Positions 32,672 through 40,620 of a stretch of DNA of 64,000 bases are shown in pieces (position 1 is the first letter of the stretch; the number at the start of each line of letters is the position of its first letter). The position numbers were made by a program, and so were the translations under genes. The notes under the pieces were generated by a model. The model did no database searches and was not told where the DNA came from. It saw only the letters and a program-made list of their open reading frames with translations. Source of the DNA: Emticicia sp031378345 (lineage in GTDB: Bacteria; Bacteroidota; Bacteroidia; Cytophagales; Spirosomataceae); the NCBI GenBank assembly GCA_031378345.1, contig JANNDY010000118.1, forward strand, positions 11,222 through 75,221, given 5' to 3'.

Positions 32672-32706
32672 GTCCTTTTTTGATTGTAGATTCAGCTACA
32701 AGTTTG
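32672..32706 (+). promoter_or_regulatory. Prophage promoter P5 (GTCCTTT class)
   Basis: GTCCTTT at 32672, TTTG at 32703, then TATCGT as at P3. It precedes the head-gene block by 32 bp. Confidence 0.75.
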
Positions 32707-32738
32707 TATCGTAAAGTATTGCAAATTGATACAATCAG

Positions 32739-33587
32739 ATGACGAACAAACTGTTTTCCGAAAACATTTTTCACCTTCAAAAGGAGTATGCACCAACTCT
32801 TGCCCTCAAAATTGGCAACAGACTTCCTGCGACTATCAATGAAGTTGCTTTCATAAAGCAAGTGAAAAATATTTCAAATGGCTCGTTTGACCTTGCATTG
32901 GCTTATGTCGAATATTTTACTGAAAAATTCAGTTCACGCCCTGATGTAGCTGTTATTCCTATCATTGGCGAAATGAGCCGCTACTCTTATTGGTCTTATG
33001 GCAACGAGTTTTTGATGCAATGCCTTGATAAAATTGCTGAAAGTGAGCAATACAAAGGTGTTTTTTTGAAAGTTGATACAGGCGGTGGAACGGCAGACTC
33101 CTGTAATATTTTTGCCGATTGCGTTGCCAATTTCCCCAAACCGATTGTTGCTCAAACCAATTTTTGCTGTTCGGCAGGCTACTTCATAGCATCTCAGTGC
33201 GATGAAATTATAGTTGAGCCACAAGCAGCCACTCAGATTGGTTCGCTTGGCTCAATTTGGTTCTATCAAAACTACATGGGCTACCTCGAAAAAGAGGGAA
33301 TCACCATAAAAATGATAAGAGCCGAACAAACTCCAGACAAAGCTCGCATCAATCCTTATGAAGAACTCACGCCTGAGTTGGAAGCTGAAATGCAACAAAA
33401 AACAACAGCAGCTTGCAAAGAATTTCACGGCTACGTGAAGCGTGGACGTGCAGGAAAAATCACATCAGACGAAGTTTTCACAGGCAAAACCTACTCCGCT
33501 CAAGAGGCTTTAAAGTTAGGACTTGCCGACCGTACAGGCACAATGAAAGATGCCATTAATAGAGTCATTACTTTAAGCAGACAATAA
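32739..33587 (+). CDS. Prohead protease, S49/ClpP-fold
   Basis: 282 aa. SppA-like serine peptidase: a KVDTGGGTADS turn, the nucleophile Ser in FCCSAGYFIAS, and a later GSLGSIWFYQN with a downstream lysine of the S49 type. Followed directly by a scaffold-like gene and the capsid, the standard head-assembly order. It should process scaffold and capsid during maturation. Confidence 0.85.
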   Translation: MTNKLFSENIFHLQKEYAPTLALKIGNRLPATINEVAFIKQVKNISNGSFDLALAYVEYFTEKFSSRPDVAVIPIIGEMSRYSYWSYGNEFLMQCLDKIAESEQYKGVFLKVDTGGGTADSCNIFADCVANFPKPIVAQTNFCCSAGYFIASQCDEIIVEPQAATQIGSLGSIWFYQNYMGYLEKEGITIKMIRAEQTPDKARINPYEELTPELEAEMQQKTTAACKEFHGYVKRGRAGKITSDEVFTGKTYSAQEALKLGLADRTGTMKDAINRVITLSRQ

Positions 33588-33588
33588 T

Positions 33589-34050
33589 ATGAATCAAAAT
33601 CTTAAATCCATCGGAGAGTGGTTTGCCGAAAAATTCGGTAATAATATCACCAAAGTAGCATCAGAAGGTCTGACTGCTGAAGAGTATAATTCTTTCGAGA
33701 AAACAGGTGCAGAAATTCAGCAGCAGTTGGCTGGATTGGCTACTGTAACTCAAGAAAAAGAACAATTTGCGACAGCTAACAACTTGCTAACCAAGCAATT
33801 AGCCGACAAAGGCACAGAAAATATGGACTTGCAAAAGCAACTTGACACAGCCAATAGTGAGCTTGTGAGGTACAAAGCATTGTATGAAGATGATGCCAAC
33901 AAAGGAAAAGGTTTGCCAATCGCTGATGCTTCGAGCAGAGATGAATTGAGCAATAGTTTACAAAGCCGAATAGAGTCTTTGGAAACTGGACACCCGGACC
34001 GAGTGGCTTATGAGGCATTTTTAGATGCTCAAGCAAAGAACAAGAAATAA
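33589..34050 (+). CDS. Scaffold-like protein
   Basis: 153 aa, central coiled coil (about residues 40-105) with Gln/Leu/Ala heptads and a polar C-terminus. One base after the protease and just before the capsid gene, the usual place for a scaffold that the protease degrades. Confidence 0.65.
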   Translation: MNQNLKSIGEWFAEKFGNNITKVASEGLTAEEYNSFEKTGAEIQQQLAGLATVTQEKEQFATANNLLTKQLADKGTENMDLQKQLDTANSELVRYKALYEDDANKGKGLPIADASSRDELSNSLQSRIESLETGHPDRVAYEAFLDAQAKNKK

Positions 34051-34111
34051 TCATTCGATTTTCTTCTCAAGTAAAATTATTTAGTCTTACTCAAAATTAT
34101 GAAATAAAGTT

Positions 34112-35092
34112 ATGCCGAATTTAATTCACAACATTAACACCTTGCCTACTGAGGTTCAAACACTTTTGAATGATAATTCACAAGTATTAGTAGATTCGAT
34201 GACTCAGGGAATGCCTTGGATCAAAGATAACTTCACGATTATTGAAAGCGATGGTCGTACCGCACTCTGGAACATTGAAGTCTTGGACTTCTTGCGTCCA
34301 GCAGGGCAAGATTGGCTGCCTGTTCAAGCCTTGAAATTAGGTGCAAAAGTACCTGTATTTGAAGACATTGACGGTGATTTGGAAATTCCACGTGACCAAA
34401 TTTTGGCAATGGCAAGAAGCCATGTGAAGCACATTGCTGGTGCTGGTAGTATCAAAGATGTACTTGGAATGAATCCATTTGCGTACAGCTTCATTGAATT
34501 GATTGGTAGTAGAGCTGGCAGTTTGTTGGAGCAAAAAGGTTTGTTCAAAGGTGTAAGAAGCGGTGCTGTTGGAGCTCAAGGGACAAACTTATCGCTGAAT
34601 GGTATGAATTTGAGAATCACTCAAGGAGTCGCTTCAGGAGATATTCCAGCAGCCAATGTTTATACTTCTCCTGGCGGAGCATTAGATGCTGCTGCACAAT
34701 ACAGTGAAGTTTTGGAAGTTTGCCAAAAAACTGCATCAAATGAGGCACTTGATGGTAGTCCGATGAATTATTATTTGTCGCCAAACAACTACCGACTTTA
34801 CAAAAAAGGTCGCCGTTTAGCAAACCCTACCACTGTTTCGACAGATGAGAAGCCGACCACCGTCGATGATTTTGACAATATTTCATTTGTGTTGTGTCCG
34901 GGTTTGAATAATTCAAATAAGCAGTACATCAACAGAAAAGAGAATCAATTCTTTGCGATGCCTGAAGGTTTGATTGCAAGTCCAGTTATCACAATGATTC
35001 CTGACACAAAGGTTTTCAAAACCAATCTCTTTACTTCGGCTTGGGTAGGTTACAACTTTGGTAAATTAGTTTTTACCAATACTCGTAGCTAA
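34112..35092 (+). CDS. Major capsid protein
   Basis: 326 aa, soluble, alpha/beta, no signal peptide. Position after protease and scaffold, size, and a closing TSAWVGYNFGKLVF strand identify it as the HK97-fold capsid protein. It is followed by a hairpin. Confidence 0.75.
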   Translation: MPNLIHNINTLPTEVQTLLNDNSQVLVDSMTQGMPWIKDNFTIIESDGRTALWNIEVLDFLRPAGQDWLPVQALKLGAKVPVFEDIDGDLEIPRDQILAMARSHVKHIAGAGSIKDVLGMNPFAYSFIELIGSRAGSLLEQKGLFKGVRSGAVGAQGTNLSLNGMNLRITQGVASGDIPAANVYTSPGGALDAAAQYSEVLEVCQKTASNEALDGSPMNYYLSPNNYRLYKKGRRLANPTTVSTDEKPTTVDDFDNISFVLCPGLNNSNKQYINRKENQFFAMPEGLIASPVITMIPDTKVFKTNLFTSAWVGYNFGKLVFTNTRS

Positions 35093-35105
35093 AAATACGA
35101 ATCAA

Positions 35106-35145
35106 ATTCCCTCCGTGCGATGGTCGCTCCTAATCGAGAGGGAAT
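35106..35145 (+). terminator. Hairpin after capsid gene
   Basis: ATTCCCTC and GAGGGAAT pair around a loop containing the dispersed GTGCGATGGTCGCTC palindrome. T-poor behind the stem, so a weak or partial terminator. Confidence 0.45.
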
Positions 35146-35193
35146 CTTATGTTTTTAATCAAAATTTTGAAAAGCTATTTCTTTATAAAAAAA

Positions 35194-35913
35194 ATGAAAA
35201 ATAAACTCTTAATTATCGGCATCGTGCTATTTAGCATATTGGCTGGACTTGGTTCGGCTCTTCTCTCGCTTTCAAACAATCCTGATGTCGGTTCGGCAAG
35301 TTTGAAGTTTCTCGTTGTATGTATGGGTACGTCATATCTCTTGCAATATGCCACGAGTTTGAATTTATTTTCAGATTCAATTGCTTACTGTACCGTTATG
35401 ATTGGACTCAAGCGAAAATGTAATACTATTACCATGGGTGGAATAAAACGATTGTATATTGTTTTGACTGAAGACTTATTAAATGACTTTTTGACATTCA
35501 ATCTTGCAATGACAACAGGCGAATTTACAGGAGCGATTCCATTAGTAGTTGGCAAAAAATTTATTGAAGTAGAAGCGTGGTATGATACATCAAAAATTGA
35601 TGGTGAAATGAAAGCTGGGTCGGGCTTTACTCAGGGCATTGAATTTAAAGTTTTGGGTTATGATAAAGACATCGTTAAACTTCAAACCTTACTTTACGAA
35701 ACGCCTGTCAATGTAATTGCTCAAGGTAACGATGGTGCGTTATACTATCTTGGTCAAAAATATGTGCCGTTGATGTTTGATGCTAAACTGGTAATTCCTG
35801 AAAAAGGAACAGCTCGTAAAGAAGTAACATTTATGGCAAAACAAGATGGATTTACAACTCCAGTCTTCCCATTATCATCGGCAGTTACTTTTGCTGTTGA
35901 GCCATTAGTTTAA
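35194..35913 (+). CDS. Virion protein with an N-terminal membrane extension
   Basis: 239 aa from ATG 35194. Residues 1-65 hold two hydrophobic segments; from about residue 75 the protein becomes soluble and beta-rich (GGIKRLYIVLTEDLLNDF onwards) like conserved head-tail proteins of Bacteroidota phages. A membrane segment on a virion protein is odd. It may be a fusion of a small membrane gene to a structural gene; an internal ATG at 35398 or 35434 could yield the soluble part alone. Confidence 0.55.
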   Translation: MKNKLLIIGIVLFSILAGLGSALLSLSNNPDVGSASLKFLVVCMGTSYLLQYATSLNLFSDSIAYCTVMIGLKRKCNTITMGGIKRLYIVLTEDLLNDFLTFNLAMTTGEFTGAIPLVVGKKFIEVEAWYDTSKIDGEMKAGSGFTQGIEFKVLGYDKDIVKLQTLLYETPVNVIAQGNDGALYYLGQKYVPLMFDAKLVIPEKGTARKEVTFMAKQDGFTTPVFPLSSAVTFAVEPLV

Positions 35914-35967
35914 TCATTCAAAACCAAATGGAGCTTTCATTAGCTCTATTTATAATTTTCATTCAAG

Positions 35968-36162
35968 ATGTTTAAAGTCAAAGAAAATCATCAAAACGAA
36001 TATTTATTCGTTGGTGGCAATACCAAATTCTTAAGAGATTGTACTCAGGAAGATATTAAGTTGCTTATGGACAATGGGCATCGTAATTGGTTCGTAAAAA
36101 AAACTGAGGAAACTTCGGGAGGTGAAACTGTAGCTTTACCAGCTGCGACCAAAGCTAAATAA
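35968..36162 (+). CDS. Small hypothetical virion-region protein
   Basis: 64 aa, soluble, basic C-terminus. Lies between structural genes with an A-rich leader. No recognised family. Confidence 0.55.
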   Translation: MFKVKENHQNEYLFVGGNTKFLRDCTQEDIKLLMDNGHRNWFVKKTEETSGGETVALPAATKAK

Positions 36163-36192
36163 TTTTCAAAACCTTTTTTCTATCAATCAATC

Positions 36193-36483
36193 ATGGACGA
36201 TTCAATAAGAAAATATGCTGCGATGCAATTAGCTGAAATGCAGCACAAAGCTGACCCAGAAAATGAGCAGCTATCAGAAGCCTTTACAACGGCAAAAGCT
36301 GAGTATGATAAGACTCAAGAAGCTGGCGAAGCTGAAATTCCTGCTTTAGAAGCAGAAGTAAAGCCGAAAGCAGAAGCAACACCGAAAGCAGAAGCAAAGC
36401 CGAAAGCAGAAGCAAAGCCGAAAGCGGAAGCAGAAGCAAAAGAGGATGCTGATGCTATTGCAGAAGCAGATAAAAAAAAATAG
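36193..36483 (+). CDS. Lys/Ala/Glu-repeat protein, 5' part of frameshifted gene
   Basis: 96 aa in this frame. Residues 53-82 are built from four copies of an 18-bp unit encoding PKAEA-type repeats. It ends GAT-AAA-AAA-AAA-TAG on a run of nine A (36472-36480). The -1 frame opens exactly at this run and continues for 149 codons without a start codon, so a longer fused product is likely. Confidence 0.65.
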   Translation: MDDSIRKYAAMQLAEMQHKADPENEQLSEAFTTAKAEYDKTQEAGEAEIPALEAEVKPKAEATPKAEAKPKAEAKPKAEAEAKEDADAIAEADKKK

Positions 36484-36926
36484 GTTTCGACCAATCTGAC
36501 TTTAAAAAACGGGATGCCGTCCAGCAGCTTTCTCTTCAAGCCCAACAGCTTGATGGAGAAGCTGCTTTTTTGTCGAACAAACTGCACGACTTTACAGACA
36601 ATGACGTAGATGGTCGCAAGGTGATTGTAGCACAAATTCTTTCCAAAAAAGAAGAATGGAAAAGTGTTCAAACAAAGATTATTCAAGTTGAAAAAGGTAC
36701 TTACATCGAAGCTGTGATTGAAAAGCCTAAAAAATTTAATACCGCAGCGGTGGCAGAATTGAAACTTTCAGTGGCTCAAATTAATCCTAATATTTCAAAG
36801 CTGAAAAAGAAAATTGCAGAACAAACTACTTCGAAGCGACTGCAAGGTTGGGTGGAAGAGTTGGGGCAACTCACAGCCATTAAAAATGACATGATAAAAC
36901 AAATACGCAACTATGAGGGGGCATGA
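36474..36926 (+). CDS. Coiled-coil 3' part read by -1 frameshift
   Basis: Frame open from 36474 to the stop at 36926, encoding a helical, Lys/Gln/Leu-rich protein (KRDAVQQLSLQAQQLDGEAA near its start). No ATG or GTG opens it; a TTG at 36570 is the first conventional start. Joined to the upstream frame by a one-base slip on the A9 run it would give about 244 aa. Function unknown, probably a virion or packaging accessory since the terminase genes follow. Confidence 0.6.
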   Translation, partial: KKIGFDQSDFKKRDAVQQLSLQAQQLDGEAAFLSNKLHDFTDNDVDGRKVIVAQILSKKEEWKSVQTKIIQVEKGTYIEAVIEKPKKFNTAAVAELKLSVAQINPNISKLKKKIAEQTTSKRLQGWVEELGQLTAIKNDMIKQIRNYEGA

Positions 36927-37503
36927 AAAATACATTGAAAAAGTAAATGATGAAACAAATATCTATTTGCATCATCTACGCACTGGAGAAGAACTTGAGC
37001 CAAGATTTGCTGAAGCGTTTGAAAAAATCGAAATCGCTCGTGCTTGGGTACGAGATGGGTATTCTGACACGGAAGTCATTCAGCTTTTAAAAAATGACAA
37101 GCAAACTCGATTGCAAGCTCGCCGAGCAAGGGAAGTTTTGGCACTTGCTTACGAAATATTTGCAGACATCAGAATCATAAGAAATCCTGATGGTGTCAAA
37201 CAAAAATATGCCGATGAATTCAATGACTTAGCAAAAACAATCAAAGATGAGTTAATATCTGCCATTGAAGATAGTGCTTCAAAAAAAGATATTACCGAAC
37301 TCACAAATCAATGGAAGGCACTCAAAAAAGAAGCTGCCGTCATTGATGGAGCGTACCTTCCAACACCAAAAGGTGGAAGTGGTAATAAAAAACCAACAAA
37401 AATTATCTTTAAGCGGAAAACTGTCATTCAAAACAATGATGGAATTCAAAGAATTATTTCTGATAACACCGTAGAAGAAGCTCATTATGAAATTGCAGAA
37501 TGA
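36913..37503 (+). CDS. Terminase small subunit-like protein
   Basis: 196 aa. An N-terminal helical DNA-binding-like region with WVRDGYSDTEVIQLL and KQTRLQARRAREVL is typical of small terminase proteins of Bacteroidota phages. It overlaps both neighbours and directly precedes the large subunit. It should recognise the phage DNA for packaging. Confidence 0.6.
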   Translation: MRGHEKYIEKVNDETNIYLHHLRTGEELEPRFAEAFEKIEIARAWVRDGYSDTEVIQLLKNDKQTRLQARRAREVLALAYEIFADIRIIRNPDGVKQKYADEFNDLAKTIKDELISAIEDSASKKDITELTNQWKALKKEAAVIDGAYLPTPKGGSGNKKPTKIIFKRKTVIQNNDGIQRIISDNTVEEAHYEIAE

Positions 37504-38989
37504 TGACGAAGAAGAAATAAAGGAAGTTGAAATCAACGATAAACAGGCAGATTTCCTTGAAGCGATTATGTACACATTGACTTATCAAGGTGTAAAAAAA
37601 GCGATAATGATTGGTGGTATTGGCTCTGGAAAGTCGGTTATTTTGGGTAATGCAATCAAAATTATTTCTCAAGATTTACCTCGTGGTAAGGCTCAATTTG
37701 CTTGCAATGCGGTAAAGCAAGCAAAACGAGCATTAACACCGGGTCTGAAAGCCACATGGCGAGAGTTTTGGAATGCCACAGAATACGACCCAGCCACAGG
37801 TGAAGGAGAATTTGTTTTATGGAAAAAACCTCCAAAAGAATGGAAAACGCCTTATGAAGAACCTGACGATTGGGATAATTGTCTGTCTTGGGATACTGGT
37901 TTTGTCGTTGAGTTTTGTGGATATAGCCAGGACCAAGATGCACATCGAGGCAGAAATGATGATATTTTACTGATTGACGAAGCAAGTAGATTTAAAAAAG
38001 AGTGGCTCAAAATAGCAGAAGGGCGTGTTCGTGCCAATCTTGGAAAGTTTGATAGTTCCTTACATCATTTATGCTTATATTTTTCTAATCCAAATTATGA
38101 TTCGGATGGAGATTGGATGTGGGATTTAGAGCAGTTGGCTCTTGCACAACCTGATAGATATGCCTTTGTGCATACTTGTACGCTTGATAATGTAGCCTTT
38201 TTACCGAAAGGTTATATTGAGGACAAAAAGAAAACTATGCACGATTTAGAGTATCGTGTAGAAGTCTTAGGCGAGCGAGTAACAAGAATCAAGAACTCCT
38301 ACTACTCATCACTTAACTGGAGTCATCACTCCGATGTGGATTTAGATGACTACTACAACCCTACCCAAGAGCTGACTGCATCGGTGGACCTGAACGTACT
38401 GTTCACCTGCTCAACGATATGGCAAGCAAGTGGTCGTGAGCATACTTGCATCGGCAACCCATTTGTAAAAGAGGCAAAAGAAGGGTACTCAATGGCTGAA
38501 TCATTGGGCTTTGAAATAGATGCCAAATACAAAAGCCACATTAAAAAGACTATCATAATAACAGGCGACCGCAATGGCTCAAATACAAGTGCTGGTAGCA
38601 AGAAAAAAGCCAATGGTCAGTACGAAACACAATTCGACCAACTCGTAGATACTTTGGAGTGTTTAGGTTGGAACGTTATCCTCGCACCATTGAACTACAA
38701 TCCACCAAAGAATGACGTACATACATTCATTCAAGATATACTACTTGAGAATGATAGAGAGGAGTTCCATTTACGCTTCCACCCCGTGCATGCAAAGCAG
38801 ACACTCATCTCAATGACGTTCACTCCCATCAAAGATGACTACAACAAAGACAAGAAGAGTGAAAGACGAAAGTCAGTCGAACAAGAGAACGCCACACACT
38901 TAGGTGATACTGTTGATTACTATACACTCTACATCAAGCATGATGCTTATGTCTATCGTGATGGTGGTTTTGATATGGAGTTCTTCTAA
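37487..38989 (+). CDS. terL: Terminase large subunit
   Basis: 500 aa. Walker A GGIGSGKS (about residues 43-50), Walker B DDILLIDEASRF (about 158), and an RNase H-like nuclease with SVDLNVL, GDRNGS and HLGDTVDY. It is the packaging ATPase and nuclease. Overlaps the small subunit by 17 bases. Located at the far end of the structural block, behind the capsid rather than before the portal. Confidence 0.9.
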   Translation: MKLQNDDEEEIKEVEINDKQADFLEAIMYTLTYQGVKKAIMIGGIGSGKSVILGNAIKIISQDLPRGKAQFACNAVKQAKRALTPGLKATWREFWNATEYDPATGEGEFVLWKKPPKEWKTPYEEPDDWDNCLSWDTGFVVEFCGYSQDQDAHRGRNDDILLIDEASRFKKEWLKIAEGRVRANLGKFDSSLHHLCLYFSNPNYDSDGDWMWDLEQLALAQPDRYAFVHTCTLDNVAFLPKGYIEDKKKTMHDLEYRVEVLGERVTRIKNSYYSSLNWSHHSDVDLDDYYNPTQELTASVDLNVLFTCSTIWQASGREHTCIGNPFVKEAKEGYSMAESLGFEIDAKYKSHIKKTIIITGDRNGSNTSAGSKKKANGQYETQFDQLVDTLECLGWNVILAPLNYNPPKNDVHTFIQDILLENDREEFHLRFHPVHAKQTLISMTFTPIKDDYNKDKKSERRKSVEQENATHLGDTVDYYTLYIKHDAYVYRDGGFDMEFF

Positions 38990-39173
38990 TAACAAAGTGG
39001 CTTTCATATATTCGGCATTTGAGTTTTGGCAATTGCCAAAATGTCAAAGGGCGGGCTACACTGAGGGATAAGGGAGGGTGTTTTTGCCAATATTTTTTAT
39101 TAAATTACTGACTATCAAATAGTTAGGGAGGGAAAAGTAGAAATTTGGGTGCAACTTTTTGAAAATGGCAATT

Positions 39174-39506
39174 TCATGCCTCATTTTCTCCATGATGTGC
39201 ATACCAATGTGCCATTCTTTTGAAGGTTTTTTCAATCTTTGAAATGTCAATTTTGGCATTGTCAAAGTAAGAAACTATTTCTAAGACTTCAATGCGATTT
39301 GGTACAATTTGGAATTCTTTTGAGGTAGATTCTATGTAAATATTTAACTCCTCTTGGCTTTCAAATTGTATCAATTTAGATAAAAATGCAGGTTGTTTGG
39401 TGCATACTATGAAGTTGCCATTTGACTTGGCAAGGCTGTTATGTGCTATCAGAAATAGTGGAACTTCTTTCACGAGATGCAAAGAGAATATAATGAGCCT
39501 TCTCAT
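39174..39506 (-). CDS. Hypothetical minus-strand protein, possibly frameshifted
   Basis: 110 aa, N-terminus with a hydrophobic segment (IIFSLHLVKEVPLFLIAH) and a charged C-terminal part. It overlaps by 68 bases another minus-strand ORF that starts upstream (39696). The two frames would read as one protein if a base were gained or lost near 39485. It may be two overlapping genes or one broken gene. No family recognised. Confidence 0.4.
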   Translation of the reverse strand: MRRLIIFSLHLVKEVPLFLIAHNSLAKSNGNFIVCTKQPAFLSKLIQFESQEELNIYIESTSKEFQIVPNRIEVLEIVSYFDNAKIDISKIEKTFKRMAHWYAHHGENEA

Positions 39507-39696
39507 TTTGGATAATAGGCATCTGTATAATATATAGATGCTCTACTCCATCAAGCTCTGTTGTATAATACGGCACGAAAAGACAATCAAGTATCCATTT
39601 TGGAATATTCCTTGATTGCCAACGGCTACCTTTTTTCTTCAATTCGGCATAGTGCTTTCTACCGAGCATGATGCCAGTTTCAAATTTTACTTCCAT
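39439..39696 (-). CDS. Hypothetical minus-strand protein, 5' part
   Basis: 85 aa from the ATG at 39696 (MEVKFETGIMLGRKHY). It ends in a low-quality tail (RERSSTISDST) after the point where the other frame takes over. No recognised family. It is oriented against promoter P7, which overlaps its upstream region. Confidence 0.4.
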   Translation of the reverse strand: MEVKFETGIMLGRKHYAELKKKGSRWQSRNIPKWILDCLFVPYYTTELDGVEHLYIIQMPIIQNEKAHYILFASRERSSTISDST

Positions 39697-39768
39697 TTTT
39701 TTGACAGTTTTTATACTGCTCGAACAGCAGTTGGTTGTAATTATTTGACGAAAATACGTCATTTATTT

Positions 39769-39803
39769 GTCCTTTCCAAATGGTGGATTCACAAAGACTT
39801 TTG
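39769..39803 (+). promoter_or_regulatory. Prophage promoter P7 (GTCCTTT class)
   Basis: GTCCTTT at 39769, TTTG at 39800, 34 bp before the Dam start codon. It also shows that the true Dam start is 39838, not the longer frame from 39616. Confidence 0.7.
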
Positions 39804-39837
39804 CGACCTGTATAACAAAACCATTAAAAAGAAAATT

Positions 39838-40620
39838 ATGAGAACTCCCATCAGTTATTACGGTGGCAAGCAAATGATGCTGCCCCATATTCTGCCTTTG
39901 ATTCCTGCTCATCGTACTTATGTTGAACCTTTCTTCGGTGGCGGAGCTGTGTTTTGGCAAAAACCTCCTTCGGAATATGAAGTGGTGAATGACACAAATA
40001 GCCGTCTGATTACCTTCTACAAAGTTTTGAAGTATGATTTTGAAAAACTACGTAACCAAGTTGATGAAACTTTTCACTCAAGAGAGCAACATAAAGATGC
40101 TAAAGAAGAGTATAAAAGTGGCAAAGAAGAAATCAATGATATGCTGCGAATGGCTTGGGCGGTTTGGGTGCAGACAAATATGAGCTTCACCAATAAAATT
40201 GAGGGCGGCTTTGGTTATGACCTTCTCGGAAAGTGTGCTTTGAAAATTCACAACAAAAAGAAGGCTCTAACTGAAGAGTACCAGGAGCGAATGAAAAAGG
40301 TAACGATTGAGAATTATGATGTGCTGAAAATAATGAAGGCTTATGACCATGAAGATGCTTTTTTCTATCTTGACCCGCCTTATGTGAGTGCCAATCAAGG
40401 GCATTATGCTGGTTATACGATGGAAGATTTCAGAACTTTGCTTGATGCTTGCGTTGGTTTGAAAGGAAAGTTTTTGTTGAGCAGCTATCCTGAAGAAATT
40501 TTGCTGGAGTATCGTGAGAAGTATGGTTGGAAAACTAACGACATTGTAAAAACAATAGCCGTTAGTGGAAAGCGTAGTCAAAATAGAACCAAAACGGAGT
40601 GCTTGACTTGGAATTATTAA
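39838..40620 (+). CDS. dam: DNA adenine methylase (Dam/D12 class)
   Basis: 260 aa from ATG 39838. SAM-binding motif EPFFGGGAVFW, N-terminal YYGGK and catalytic DPPY identify the D12 class N6-adenine methyltransferase. Phages use such enzymes to modify their DNA against host restriction; no partner endonuclease is nearby, so it is an orphan. It converges with the integrase, their stop codons overlapping by 2 bases, and is driven by P7. Recognition sequence unknown. Confidence 0.88.
   Translation: MRTPISYYGGKQMMLPHILPLIPAHRTYVEPFFGGGAVFWQKPPSEYEVVNDTNSRLITFYKVLKYDFEKLRNQVDETFHSREQHKDAKEEYKSGKEEINDMLRMAWAVWVQTNMSFTNKIEGGFGYDLLGKCALKIHNKKKALTEEYQERMKKVTIENYDVLKIMKAYDHEDAFFYLDPPYVSANQGHYAGYTMEDFRTLLDACVGLKGKFLLSSYPEEILLEYREKYGWKTNDIVKTIAVSGKRSQNRTKTECLTWNY

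Noticed and set aside
36364..36440. 18-bp DNA repeats as a regulatory array.
   Set aside because: In frame and encoding PKAEA repeats, so they are coding repeats.
39616..39837. N-terminal extension of Dam.
   Set aside because: The added residues are not family-like and contain promoter P7; ATG 39838 starts the conserved YYGGK region.
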